Positions 1 to 12,994 of a stretch of DNA of 64,000 nt are shown here, piece by piece. The notes beneath the pieces are model-generated. The model made no database searches, had not been told where the DNA came from, and was given only the letters and a program-made list of their open reading frames with translations. This DNA comes from Lingula anatina. Its lineage: Eukaryota > Brachiopoda > Lingulata > Lingulida > Lingulidae. Every line of letters starts with the position of its first letter. The stretch's first letter is position 1. The translations under genes and the position numbers were made by a program. The stretch lies in assembly GCF_001039355.2 (NCBI RefSeq), contig NW_019774069.1:7373-71372 (forward strand), read 5' to 3'.

Positions 1-216
1 CCCCCCCCCCCCCACACACACACACACACCCATCCACCTCACCCCCTCCTTCCCTTCTACCTCACTGCCTTCCTTTGTACCTAATGCCCCACCCACATTT
101 TTTTTTGTTTTGAGATGCATGGACCTAAGGATTGAATGCACAGCCAAAATTGTCATGGAATGATACTAATCATTTTTCATTGATCCCTTTGCTAGTCCTG
201 GCCTTGCCATTTTCAG

Positions 217-3200
217 TCCTCCTTCTGCCCAAAGATTGCGTCTGCAGGCCAGCCGCATAAGTATGGCCGACTATGAGGCTCTTCATTATGATAAAGAAAA
301 ACTCAAGGCTGCATGTGAGTAAAATGGTTGGATGTAATGTAAATGTGAAACAGGACAATTCTTATAGTCCTCAATCCTGTCATTTAGCTCATGGGGTCAC
401 TGTGAATGGAAGTAAAACCTTAAACTTGTTGCTATGAAATTTATGGTTTTGCTAAAAAGTTTAAGAATTCAACATGACTGGTATTTGAACTTTTATATAC
501 TGATGTTTTTATGTGTTTATTGTTCCAGCCATTCCATTAGGAATAATTGTTGTAGAGAATGATTCAGATCTTGAAGTTGTTAGGAATCGAATTAATCATT
601 TGCAAGAGGTATTTCTCATTCATTTTATAATCAAGTTTTTGAAAAATAACTGTGTTAGTAATTTCTTTCATTGATGTTATTTCAGTGTATTTAAAGTAGT
701 CCATCTGGTTCTTGTAAATTAACAATAAGAGACAAGTTTCTGATAAACTTTGATTAATTTAAACAATATTTTTAAACGAAAATGAGAAACACATAGTAAT
801 GTCAATTTAACAGTGATGATTATTTGCCATTTTTTGAATAAGGATGATAAGTACATGCCATTTCAGGACAACCTTGGAGTGTCGAACTCTGCCATTACTC
901 AGAAACTATCCCCAAACTGGTGCTTTCTAGATTGTAAGTAACCAAGCATTTGTATGCTTCACTTTTATTGAAACAGTTATAAATGATAAAATTAATTTAT
1001 AGACTTTTTTTCTTTACGGTGCTTATACTAATAAGCTGAAATTATCTTTTTCAACCCAGCAACGACAGCAGAACGTTTCTTTCGAATTGATCGCTCGCAG
1101 GAACATTTGCATTACATCACGGACATTTCCTCGGAGGATCTGTACATCCTGGACCCTGATCTGCTTGTGCCTAGTGGCTTGAATCCACAGGACAGCCCTT
1201 GGCAGATGGTGGCAAGCAGAGAGAAAGGTTACGAAGCAGCAGTCACGGATGTCCCAGATGGTGCTGCAGAGGGCAAGTTAGACCATCTTAACCTTGTGTT
1301 CAGTATGCCAGTCACTCCTCCCAGGTCACCAGGGTAGGTATCTGCACTGAACAATTAGAGAACACGCATGGAACTGCTTTAAAAGGCAATTTTTTAATAT
1401 ACACATGTCTAAATGTATGGAATTATTTTGTGTACCTAGAAAGGGAAGGACAGAATTAGCTGACTGCTTTGCAGACACATAATTTGTAATTGATGATATG
1501 TGATACTTTCAGTCTCTTTGCCTGATATGTCTATTGTGCTTTTCAGTTAAAGATAATTTTTTCAAATAAATCCTTATGTGTTATTTAAGTAGAGAAAAGA
1601 TTTTTTTCTTACATTGACAAGATAGATTCTTCCCATTACAAAGCAGTTGTACCTGGTCTTAACTAGCCTGACTAAATTAGCAGAAAAACAAGGGCTTAAA
1701 AGTTAGCTTTTAACTTTAAAAAAGTAGTTGTTTGATTTTCTGGGACTTGGGGGGGGGGGGGGTATTGAGAGAACAACATTCATGTGTATCATAGGTCACT
1801 ACTTATTTCATTGATTAATTCTATCTGTATTGTCAAAATTCATTTAATGAATGACATTCTGAAACTGACAGTGTTTCTACACATCTCCAATTTTACAAAG
1901 ACATCGATTCAGCACTTTTTGGACCATAAAAACACTTCTATGTTAGTTAGTAAAATGCCTGTGGCAAGAATACAGAGAAACCAGAATGTTTTTTTTTTTT
2001 TCATAGGATTTAGCATTATAGGCTTTTGTTTGTAAGCGATTTCAAATTGTCATATATGGTAATTTTAGTTATAATTCTGGTGGTGATTCTGTTGTATATG
2101 TGCTTTTTAAAATCTAGTCATGTTGTTTTTATTATAGGTTAAGTGCAAAGCTTATAAGAATTCATTGTTCATAGTAAGCCTAGTTGTAGAGTTTTTGTTT
2201 TTCTTTCATAAAGCTGTATGCTTGGACCAGAAAGCCGAGACAATTCCCTCCTGCCCCATTCCCCCACATCTAGTAACAGGTTGGAGTTTGATTTTTTTCA
2301 TTATTGTGTGTGTTTTTTTCAAATGCCAATATAATGCATTTTGTGTGTTTTTAGTTTTAGAATATGCTTTGCGTTACTTACTTTGCAATTCCAATTACCA
2401 AGATAGAATAACTTATGTATAGTGTTAAATGGTTGGCATTTGCAGCCTGTTGCCTGTGTTATAAATCAGTTGACCTTTTGGTCTCTCATGATGAACACTC
2501 CACTCCATAAACTGCCATTAGGCATATCTTGTTTGAGTCTTTTTATTTTGCCCAGATGACAGGTTGGAACTGCAAAACCAGGCAAAGGGATATCATTCCA
2601 AATGAAAGAGCTTCAATTAATTGTGTGCAATACTGTGTTTGATGTCATTGTAGAAGTAAAGGCTACAACATGGAGAAAAAGACACTTATAAAACTTGCCT
2701 GCAGTTAAAATCTGAAGCTTATTGCTTATTTTAGACCTTTTCACATCAAACAGTACATTTTAGCACTACAGCTTTACCAATAGGCTTTGAGAGGTCCCAA
2801 CATGTGATTATAATTTTTTTTTTTGAGTGCCAGTTTGCTTTTTGGTGACTGTCTTACATAGTAGCGAGGCTATTAAGTTGTCAATCTCTCTAAGTGTGCC
2901 AGTACAGCTGTATTGCTAAATTATACTGATCCACATGAAAAGATTTTAAGTAACAACATAAATTACTGTACCGCTTGAAATACATGTTAAATATAGTAAT
3001 TAAGTAGCCAAACAGCTGCCATTGTCATCAGTCCCTTCTACAAGTTGTGAGACTGATAGTTAACAAATAATATTCCCACTACCATAATACAATTTATTAC
3101 CAAAGGTGTGTTGATTTGATGATGTTAAAAATGTGCTGCCTTTTTTGTTGAAATAATGTGTTGTTTAGTGAAGTTATAGTGTAATGTCTTAAGCATGTAG

Positions 3201-6200
3201 ATTTAGCTTGCTAGATGCATGCAGATCCAGAATTCTATAAAGAGTGGGGCACCCATGTTTGAAGCATTTGAAATGAAACTTAATGGGCCCTAGGTTGGGT
3301 CCCCTTTTTTGCCTAAATGAGGAAGGTCTCTGAGATAAAATGTTATGGGATGGAATTCAGGCATATGGTATACCAGATTTTCATTTTGGCAACATATCAA
3401 CCTTAAAGCATTACCATGTTTATTGCTGTTCTTTGTAGTTTTTTATCTATTAAAGACATACAATTAGTATCAGATGTATATATAGCAATGAGCTGAGTAT
3501 CCTCACAAAGGAGCTGAAAACTGATGAAGAATTGCATAGACTGTAAAAACAGGTTTATAGACAGTAGTTTTCTCAACTATTTTCCAAATGTTTGCCTAGA
3601 TAATTGTGTCTAGGATTATGTAGAAAAATTAACCCAATTTGTATGTCTTTTTTAGTACTCATTGTAGGCACCCAATAGACTTGGTTTCACAAAACTTAAT
3701 ACATAGACTTTCTTTTCAATATGACTACATATACCTGTCTCACTTGCACATTCTCTGTTCAAAAACCAAGCTGAAATATTTAATCTAAATTATGTTCATA
3801 ATATCACATCTGATGCAAATTTAAGTGATATTAAAAATCCTTGCTTAATTTACTCCATGCATTTGATATCTATCCTTCATTGTTTCTATCCACTGACAGT
3901 TTCAGTCATTGCCATGTTTGATCACAGTAATGGGTTGGGGGGGGGGGGGTGTCATTGGTGTCATTTTGGCCTGTGTGCCGTGTTGCTGATGTGTGCTGTG
4001 TCTATGTATTTTCAGTTTACTCTACAATCTAGATGTTTGTGCCTTGTGTAAGATCTCAGCAGGCGTAGTGCATGATGTAGTGGAGTCTGGCGCAGCAGCT
4101 GGAGCCTTAATAAGAAGGTTGGGAAATAGTGATAACAGTACTATCACTTTAAAAAAGGGAAATACAAAGATAAATTATTTGGGTGTAAGGGTCATGCATT
4201 GCTTAGCAATTTACAATAATTGTACATTTATCTACCTCACAGGATTTTTTAACTTGGCCTATACAGATCTTCTTGTAATTATAAAAGATATACGCTGTAA
4301 AAAAGGTGATAACTTGGGGGGGGGGGGGGTTGCTTTTGACCTTTTATTCTTGATGGCCATAAAATTAATTTTGTTGTGCTTTTGTTATTATTTCTGCTTT
4401 TTTGCTCTTCTTCATGCTATTGTTGGAAAATCTCATCTTTTGTTTGCAACTTAGTGTGGATCAGTTAAATTTACAATGTATACCCTTTAACCAGAGGCAT
4501 ATGTACATGTTATATGTATATGTAGCACATAATACTAATCACATACTAATTATCATTTTTATGAATGCATGTAATTTTCACTGCAATTCTAACCTAGAAC
4601 AGAATTGAAAGCCTTGGCTTTAATGATGTGTTAATAGTGATGCATATTAGATTTCGTGAGTTGGTATTGTTCATTATCTTAAACATCATATATCCATGTG
4701 TTATATGTTTTGTAGAACAAAGGCATCCTAAGTTTTTGAATATGGGACAAAGATTCCTCTTTATTTATATGAAAAGCATCTTTCTAAATGAAAAAAAAGA
4801 AACAAATTCAGTGACTATCCTATTACTTATAATCATTTGTAAAATTTACAAATGAAGGTAATAAAGCTGAACAGATTTATTGCATGTCAGATTAGTCTTT
4901 TTCTCACATATAAAAGGTCAAACTTCAGGCACTGTTAATGCTTATTATTGCAATATTTGCATTTGTTACTTTTACAAGCACCAGACAACTCTTGTTTTGG
5001 ACTATTTTAGGCATGCACATGTTGGAATTTAGATTGTCACCATACAATAATGCTTTTTTCATGGATGACCAAAAACAACCTTATTTTCTTAATCTTATCA
5101 TTTTGTCATTAGTTACTTTGGAATGATGATTAATGCACATTTTTTGCTTTTTTAATGCTATTTATTACTTTGTGTTCAATAGGTCTTTCCCTACCACTCC
5201 CATAACTCCAGTTAGTAGTAATGAGTTATTCCTGAAAGAGTTTATGAGCAAGATACAGCAAAGACGACGGTAGTGATACATTGTACATGCATGACACAGC
5301 ATGATGACTGCTGATGACATAGTTACTGTAACCTTAAGATGTTGTATTAATATTAAGGATACCCAATGTCATTATTTATACAACACCTGCGATGTGTATT
5401 CTAAGTTATATATTAATATCTGCAGGGTTTCCAGTAGTGCAAGATTTCAAGGGGATTCTTGGCAAAACAATGAAATGGGCCCCATTTCCAAACACAGTGA
5501 CTGACATCTAATTTCATGTAACTAAAGTTGGGTTATTTCCTAAGTTGAAAATCTGGTGGAAACCCTGATCTGTACAGTCCTTGCCTCCCATTACCTCCCT
5601 GACATTCTGTTGCATGTGAAATGATATTTTATGTGTCACTTATTGTCTAGGTTCATGTCTGTGTATTATTTATATATTGAAACATGTATGGTAACCTGTA
5701 TCAGTATGTCACATTATTTTCCTGTTTATTGTTAGGGGTTAAGATAAACAGGTTTTAGATAACTGTAATCATCTTTGGTGCAGTTCTGTCTATTTAATTG
5801 TTACATATACTCGGGCAGTTTTAGCTGATATGCAAGTGGCCTTAAAAAGATTGTAAGAAAGTAATGTAATATATTGTATAATCCAGTGTATATAAATGCT
5901 ACATCTACATATCAGCCTACAGCAAGTTCACAACAGGACTGCTTTAGAAAACTGGGAGGGAATGGAGGTCCCAGAGGAGTAGCATCCAGTTTTAAGTTAC
6001 TCCTATTGTGAACACAGCCTAAGGTGCATGGTTGCCAGTTTTTAATGCTAAAGCCATCTTCATATATATACACAATTAAAAAAATAGATAAAAAAAATAA
6101 GCATGAGACATGTGAACCTCATGTGTGTCTCGTGTTTATTTATTTTTATTTATTTATTTTTTAATTGTGTATACATGCTCTGCATAGTTGAGCAATCTGG

Positions 6201-9200
6201 TTACCCATACCACGCATACCATTTATATATATATATATATATGACAACTAATGTATTGAATGGAATGTTAACCAGTGTACCTCTATTTCTGGTCATATTC
6301 CAGGCGTTGTGGTGTCATTTTTAAATGTCAAAAACATTTAGTTCTTAATGTGCTTCTGTCATCCATGGCTCTCTAGATATGTGATATCTAAAGGGAATAT
6401 CATAATGTTTGTCTATAAACTGAGAATGGCACTTAATTATTGGAAACTATTTTACCAACACTTGAAAAGAGTGAGACTGTATTTTGAGCAACATTTTAAG
6501 AGTTAAGATATTGATGGTTTAAAAAATAATCTGTTATTGTTTTTAATTTTGAAGGCATCCTTTTTGATGTCTTGTATATTGACTGTTCTTGGTTTTTTTT
6601 TTTCATATATATATATATATCAGCTCTGAACCAGGCACCCCCAATTCCAGTGCTGAAGAGAGAAAGTCCAGCTTCCAGGCTGTTGCTCCAGTAACTTCTG
6701 ATGCTGCGCTGACAATACCAGTAGCCACAAAACAGACAGTAACAGTGCCCACAGATAAAAGTAAGTGAAGCCTTTTTAAAAGAAAATATCATATCAATGG
6801 ATCTACATTGTAACATACATTAATGGGGTTCTTTTATCTTTTGAGGTTATCCTCTTATTTTATGTGAATAAAAAAGTTAGGAAGGATGACAGATTTTGTG
6901 TATATTTTGATGAACAGAAGAAACTCCGCAGACGTAGAGTTTTTTCTCCATTTGTTTTTTTATATCTTCATTCCTTCACAATTTATAGGGTAAGTTATGA
7001 TTTTGACTGTATGCTGACCTTATGAAGATCTAAAAGTGATTTTAAAAATAATACAGGATTTGTTTGTATTTTTAAAGGTATGTGGTCCAACCTCTTTTAT
7101 CATGTATGAAAGGCCACATTATGCACAGCCACATATTATAACATTTGATTCCAATTAATTTGTTAATTTTGACCTTTAAAAAGTTAATCATCTGTCATGC
7201 AGTCAATTATTATTATTGCTGCACGTGGTGTCTTGACATTGTTTAGACAGGACGTTTTGTAAAAGAGGATATCCATCCTGTAATATATTTTAGCTTATTT
7301 TCATGTTAATTTTGAAATTAGGAAAAGAGCACCAAGGTTGATTAGCAATCAAATAAATAAATAAATGAATTCATATGCCTTTAGACCAAATGTAAGACTG
7401 CTGTTGTCATGGTATGGTACGTCATATATAGCTCCATACTCAAGCTGATGCCTGACTGACATAAATAAAACATGAAAAACTGGTCCAACTGATCAGCAAA
7501 GGTTGTTTAACAAATCTGTCTACACGAGCTGGGACATTTTAAAAAGATTTGAGAAATTTGGCATTTTTGGAGTCACAAGAGATATATTAGTTAATTTCAA
7601 ATATGGCTTGCATTAAGAGGTGTGAAGGCAGGGCAGTAAAAGGTGCAGAAAATTTCTATGTTCTTTCAGTTACTTGGTTAGTTCTGAATATTTTTTATGC
7701 ATGACAGTATAAAAACACAATGAAAAGAAGATTTACATATTGTACGCATGTAATATACTACAATTTCTTAAGATGTTTTGGATATATATATATATAGTGT
7801 AAAAGTATGTTGTTCTGTTTTCCAGTGCTGATAGATTCATCTAAAAGAGGAGATTTAGTCAGGGTAAGTGTCATATCAGAAGGATATCATGACTGTTTAA
7901 AACCTTGGTCATGATTTAATTTATGTACTCATAAAATGGCCAAGTAAAAGTACTTCTTGATTAGACATAAGAATTATAACAAGGTAAACAACCTCTGTTA
8001 AAATTATTCCATCATTGAAAGCTGTGCTTTTTTTTAACTAGATAATGGAGCTTCATCGTGGAGGTGCAAACCTGTTAGCAACTGATCAGTATGGCATGAC
8101 TGCATTACATCATGCATCACGTTTCGGGCATAAAGAGGTTGTCAAGTTCCTCATAGAGAATGGTAGGTGATCTCTAAATCTTTTCTTTTTTCAGAAGGCA
8201 AAATATTAAAGGAACAAGTAAGATGAAGAAATGGATTACAAAATTTGATTATGGATTTTCTGATTAATTTTCTTCAGGTTGCATTCTAAATAAACATGGC
8301 TTGTTTTTATGTACAGACACAGATGTGTCTGTACATATTGCCATCACCTGCGTCTGTCGTCGCCGTCGCCGTTCATGTCGCCGTTCATGTCGTCGTCCAT
8401 GTCGCCGTCGCCGTCGCCGTGCACTTTCAGCGTTAACACCATAAGTGGAAGACAGTTTTACTTTTTGGCTTTATATTTACAGAGCTGATGAATATTCATA
8501 AAACGCAGGTCAAGTTCGAAAATNTTTCTAATACATGGTCTCTATAGACATTTTTGCAATGTAAAAAAAGATAAATAAATAAAGGATACAACTGTGTTGA
8601 AATTACAGGCAAATTAAAGGTTTTATTTATATTGCAGCACCACCTGTCATTTTAGATATTGTGGATCTAGAAAAGTAAGTTTCTGAAAAATTTTTTTATC
8701 ATAAGTCATACATATTTGAAACTTATGTGGATTTAAGTTATAAACCAAGATTCAAGAAAATTGTTACGATAAGTCTCTGAAAACTTACTTGTGTACTTGA
8801 AATGTCCTCAGGGTAATTCTTGTCTACATATTTTCACCCTGCCAGGTATGTGCCATTATTCTCCCATTGCACAGAAAACAGTTGGTAAATGTTGACATAT
8901 TGATGCATTATTTTTATAATATGTGATATGCTTTTTTATTCCAGAGGCCAGACGGCCCTCCACAAGGCTGCCTGGTATCAGCGTCGCACCATCTGCTGTA
9001 TGTTGGTGGCAGCAGGGGCATCACTCACTAAGAAGGACTACCAGGTCAGCAACAATACCTCATGGTTTTCTGGCGTGAATACTTATTAAGGGTCAATTAG
9101 ATCAATCTTGGTGGAAGAGGTGATTCAGATTGCAATCAAGCCAGTAAATGCACAGCATTAGTATTAGCTACTTTCAGCTTATTGTTAAAAGTGTAATTTC

Positions 9201-10075
9201 CAGAATGCGAGCAATCTGCAAATACATAGCACCTCTTGGCAAGTTGACAATAAGCACTTCTAATGCCCTTAGAGCATTCCTACCTAATATGAACAAGCTA
9301 CCTTTTGTCAGTTGAATCACCCATGGTTGTTACTCTCCGTTGTCTTCTTACAGTGTATTTCAGGATGGCTGTTTTTCAAGTGCTAGTCAGACTAATTTAG
9401 ACTTAAATGCAGAACTGCATAATCCAATGTAACAATAAACACAAGATCAATCTCAGATAAAGTGATTAAAGGTACATACGAACCGAGCATCAGTGGAGCG
9501 TGGATTCCCAGTAACACATGTAAACCACTTCTACTAGACTCAAATAAATTCGACATGCCAAGGGATAAACTGAATAGATCACTCGATCAGCCATAAAAGA
9601 CCTTTAGACTGCTCCTTTCTTTAAATTTTTGGTTGTAAATTTAACCTACTTTCGTGACCTACTTTCCTGCCCCATTGACATACAGCTTAGAATGTCATCA
9701 GAAAAATCCGTTCAAACATCATTTTCGGGTAAAATTAAACAATGCCTTTTGGTAATTCTCTTAGTTATACTACTTGAAACTATATGCTGGCATTTGGTTG
9801 GTTTTTGTGACAAAAAATTGACCTTGTATGCATCTTTAATAGTACATGTTGATTGAAAATTAAATGCCATTTGCATGTCAGTATTAACAACTGTACATTA
9901 TTTTTATGCTTTTCGTAATAGCACATGGTTAACCGTGCTTCCTTGTGTTCTCTTACAGGGCAATACTCCCAGGTTACAAGCTCTAAAAGCAGAAGACATG
10001 GAGCTGGCTGCTTACTTAGAGAGCCAGGAACATTTTCAGCTGGTTGTTTCTGAAGATCACGAGACTGCAGTGTAA
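217..10075 (+). CDS. DGKZ/DGKI: Diacylglycerol kinase zeta/iota-type (type IV), 3' part
   Basis: Type IV diacylglycerol kinases phosphorylate diacylglycerol to phosphatidic acid and so end DAG signalling. Only the C-terminal part is here; the C1 and most catalytic exons lie before the window. Exons: 217-314, 529-608, 867-933, 1060-1333, 5183-5269, 6624-6760, 7826-7863, 8042-8162, 8638-8674, 8945-9044, 9959-10075. All junctions are GT-AG and all phases agree. The first exon contains [17 protein letters not shown] and the third and fourth give [10 protein letters not shown] and [19 protein letters not shown], hallmark accessory-catalytic sequence of the zeta/iota group. A Ser/Pro-rich linker follows, then ankyrin repeats ([30 protein letters not shown]). 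The protein ends in ETAV, the class I PDZ ligand of DGK zeta. The start of the first exon is the least certain boundary, since a second AG lies within it. Confidence 0.93.
1334..5182 (+). other. Large DGK intron with homopolymeric G tracts
   Basis: This intron of about 3.85 kb holds no exon I can support. It contains G runs of 13-14 bases at 1749-1762, 3937-3949 and 4316-4329, all on the coding strand. A small open frame near 4.0-4.4 kb does not resemble any DGK sequence and I treat it as chance. Confidence 0.6.
5183..5269 (+). CDS. Probable cassette exon of the DGK gene
   Basis: This is an 87-base exon entered and left in phase 2, so skipping it keeps the frame. The acceptor follows TTCAATAG. 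The donor is ACG/GTAGTG, and reading through the donor meets TAG at once, so retention would give a short form without ankyrin repeats. Spliced to 6624 it reads through [15 protein letters not shown], a smooth basic and Ser/Pro linker. It sits alone between introns of about 3.8 and 1.35 kb. Alternative use is inferred, not shown. Confidence 0.6.
8309..8420. repeat. 28-bp palindrome followed by a GTCGCC-type minisatellite
   Basis: Within DGK intron 8 there is an inverted repeat at 8309-8336: two perfect 13-base arms (ATGTACAGACACA and its complement) around GA. It is followed by degenerate tandem units of GTCGCC, GTTCAT and GTCGTC up to about 8420. A single N gap follows at 8524. This looks like the end of a mobile element, but no second copy is in the window. 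Confidence 0.6.
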
Positions 10076-12830
10076 CAGTGTTGTTTTGCAAGGAGTTCAT
10101 AGCATTTGGTTATTGGGGTTTAGCTTCAAACATTGTGAATTTGTTCATCATAAGAAGTGATTTTGAGTTGAAAAACTTTCAGACTCGGTAGTACTTCATG
10201 ATATATTTGTTGGAAAGGACTACCAGACAAAGATTTTGCAGGAAATGTTTATCCTAAGAAATGTTTTATAGAGTAAAAGAAAATGAAATTATGGCTCTTA
10301 CTAAAAGGGACAAATTAAGTTGTGAGAGGAAGATGCAAGAAACAGTTTAAAATGAGAAAATTCTGTAATGCGGTCCTAACCTTCGTATTGTGAAAGAGAA
10401 ACAGTACGCGTGTGTGAGTTTTTTTGAAAGAACAAGTGTAAGCAGTTAACAGTTAATGCAGAATATGTAGTTTTCTGTTGTGGATATGCAGTCATTTATC
10501 TGTGAAGGGAGAAATGGCACACTGTGATGTACTAGTACTGCATGGAACACAGACAAATATAGAGATGTTGTTGTCAAAGATGACGATGCAAGCATTATTA
10601 CATAATATCTCTTACCTGCACTGTATTGCATACAACTATTTTAACCAAAAAATGAAGAATTGTTGACATTGTACAGATTAACATAATGTACCTGTGTGTA
10701 TGCAGTGATGTCTTTATCTTCTGCACAATATATATGTTGGTCATGAAGAGTCTAATAATGTACTTACTGTACTAGAAATTTAAGTATATTAACCCATAGC
10801 ATTTTTGGAAGCATTCCAACTGCTCAAGTTTCCCAAATGATATTTAATGCAATGATTATACTCTATGGAATTGTACAATTATTTCTGTGTATAGAAGTAA
10901 AAATGAAGTGGATGCAATGGTTCTACAGCAACTGGAAAGCAGTATTGTACTTGATGCAGGATTTATTTTGTTATTTCTAAGTACAAGGCAACAGACAGCC
11001 TGAATAATCTGATTGAAGCCAGTTTATTGAATTTTCATTGCTGGTTTGTTTTCTGTGTTTTGTTCACCTCTCAGTGCTAACAAGGTTGCCAGTCATCATA
11101 TCTAATGAGGCATTTTAGCCCAAATCATTTCCCAGCTAGGACAGTTTGGTGACAATTCGCACAAAGCACATAATTTTGTCCACTGGTAACTTTTAAAGTC
11201 AAATGTCATTCTTGCTTGTATCATCGAACAGCATTTGATCAGACAATTGTCAGATTGTGATATTTCTTCAAATAAGTTGTTGGCATCCATGTTACATTCT
11301 CTGGTACAGTGATTTGCTAGGTAAAACTTTCATATCAAGCTGGACTTGAATGACTTATTTAATACTAATTAGAAAGTTTTTTAATTAAGATTAATTTATT
11401 TGAAATATTTTACTAATTCTAGAAGTGAAAAAAAAAAACACCAGACATTGTCAGGATAAATAACTTAAATGATGCCACAGCATTGTGCATTTATGCACTT
11501 TAAATGTTTATTAAGTAATTGTTCTCAGTATTCTTCTCTGTCTCTAGCTTATCAATATATGTTAAGAATTAGAATAAGTGTTTTGTTTTATCATGCGTAC
11601 ACATAATTAAAAGTCTAACTTGATAGCAGATGGGTGAAGTAATAGACTTTATTATGATGCACTTTGAATTATCCAGTATCTTATATTGCAACTAGAATAG
11701 ACAAGGATTTGAATGAAAAGCTGCAGATATGATTCTTGGTACCTGAGCTTTAAGCAAATGAATTTTATGACTGTTGTATATATATAAAGCAAACTCAAGG
11801 AAAAATGTCTGCTTACTTTTTGAGTGTGGTGGTATTTCATTAAATGGCATGTAGCATCTTTTTTCATTCTTTTGAACAAGTTTTGTGATTGGAAAGATTG
11901 CACAGTTCATTTAGTTAATTTTCTTCAGTTACTTTCCTGTTTTGTGAAGGTTAATTTACTGGAGATTGGCTCTCCTGTTATCTATATAAGTGATGTAAAC
12001 AATGCAGTAAGCCAGAGTACTGTAACATGGAGCAAGTTTTCTTAGGGTTACTTTGAGAACATTGAGATATATATATCAGTAGATATATAAAGCAGTAGAT
12101 AGTTGACATGTTTAAAATTCTTTTCCCCTTTATGATTTATTCTAGTCAGTATATCAGTGACTTTGCTTCATTTTAAGCTTCATGATAACTCATTTAATTG
12201 CAAATAAAAGCTAGCAGGGCACTGACTGTTCCCACCTGTGAAGCACATGCTTAAACAGATGCAACCTTCTTGTATCTTGTGCTGCTTTTGTAATAGTAGA
12301 GTAAATAAGAAGGTTGTAGGTCTTAGGTGATTTTGTTTAATATGGCTTTAGGTTGTCTTGAAATCCCAGCATGAGCAAAGAACACACTGAGGTTGTGCTG
12401 ACCTGGTAATATATTCAGAAGACCTATTTTGATATTCCTTATATAAAAAAACAATTTTTAATAATAAAAAAATTAACCCAAGCCCTCGCTGAAGTTGATC
12501 GTTTATTTTTTTATTAGTTATTTCTATTTAACTTCATTATAATTTACAGCATATGTGTGTGGATAATCAGTTTTAAAACAACTGGACAGGTTAACATGAC
12601 AGAAGAATTCTCCATTGCTCTTCCGCATATAGGTCTGGCTTGGGTGACCTACATCAGGTTACTTTTTAGAGATATCTTCTCTGTAGCAATCATTCTAACC
12701 AGCTGTACCACAATTTTCCATCAAGAGTTTACCAGAGAAAGTGTAAGATGATAGTACTTCTTTCCCTTCTATTGATTTAAGTTTAAAAACTGCAAGACCC
12801 AAAATGCAATAAAGACATTTTTTTAATGTA
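10076..12830 (+). other. 3' untranslated region of the DGK gene
   Basis: No coding exon is visible after the stop codon at 10073-10075. Candidate polyadenylation signals AATAAA are at 12203-12208 and 12808-12813; the second would make a 3'UTR of about 2.75 kb. Several short open frames here lack splice context or family resemblance. Confidence 0.45.
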
Positions 12831-12994
12831 ACTCACAAAAGGTTCCAATTTCCAGAACCTTTGCAACCAAGTCCATTAACTAATTGGCTTTGTTGATACT
12901 AGACAAGTTGGGATTCCTTTTTTCAACTTTTTAAAACAGTTTAATGTCATTTTTTTTTTTTTCAGATTTCACCTGTACCTTCAAAATTAATAAC

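Noticed and set aside
3993-4454. A 153-codon open frame on the plus strand in the large DGK intron
   Set aside because: It crosses a G14 run, shows no DGK or other family resemblance, and exons on either side already join in phase without it.
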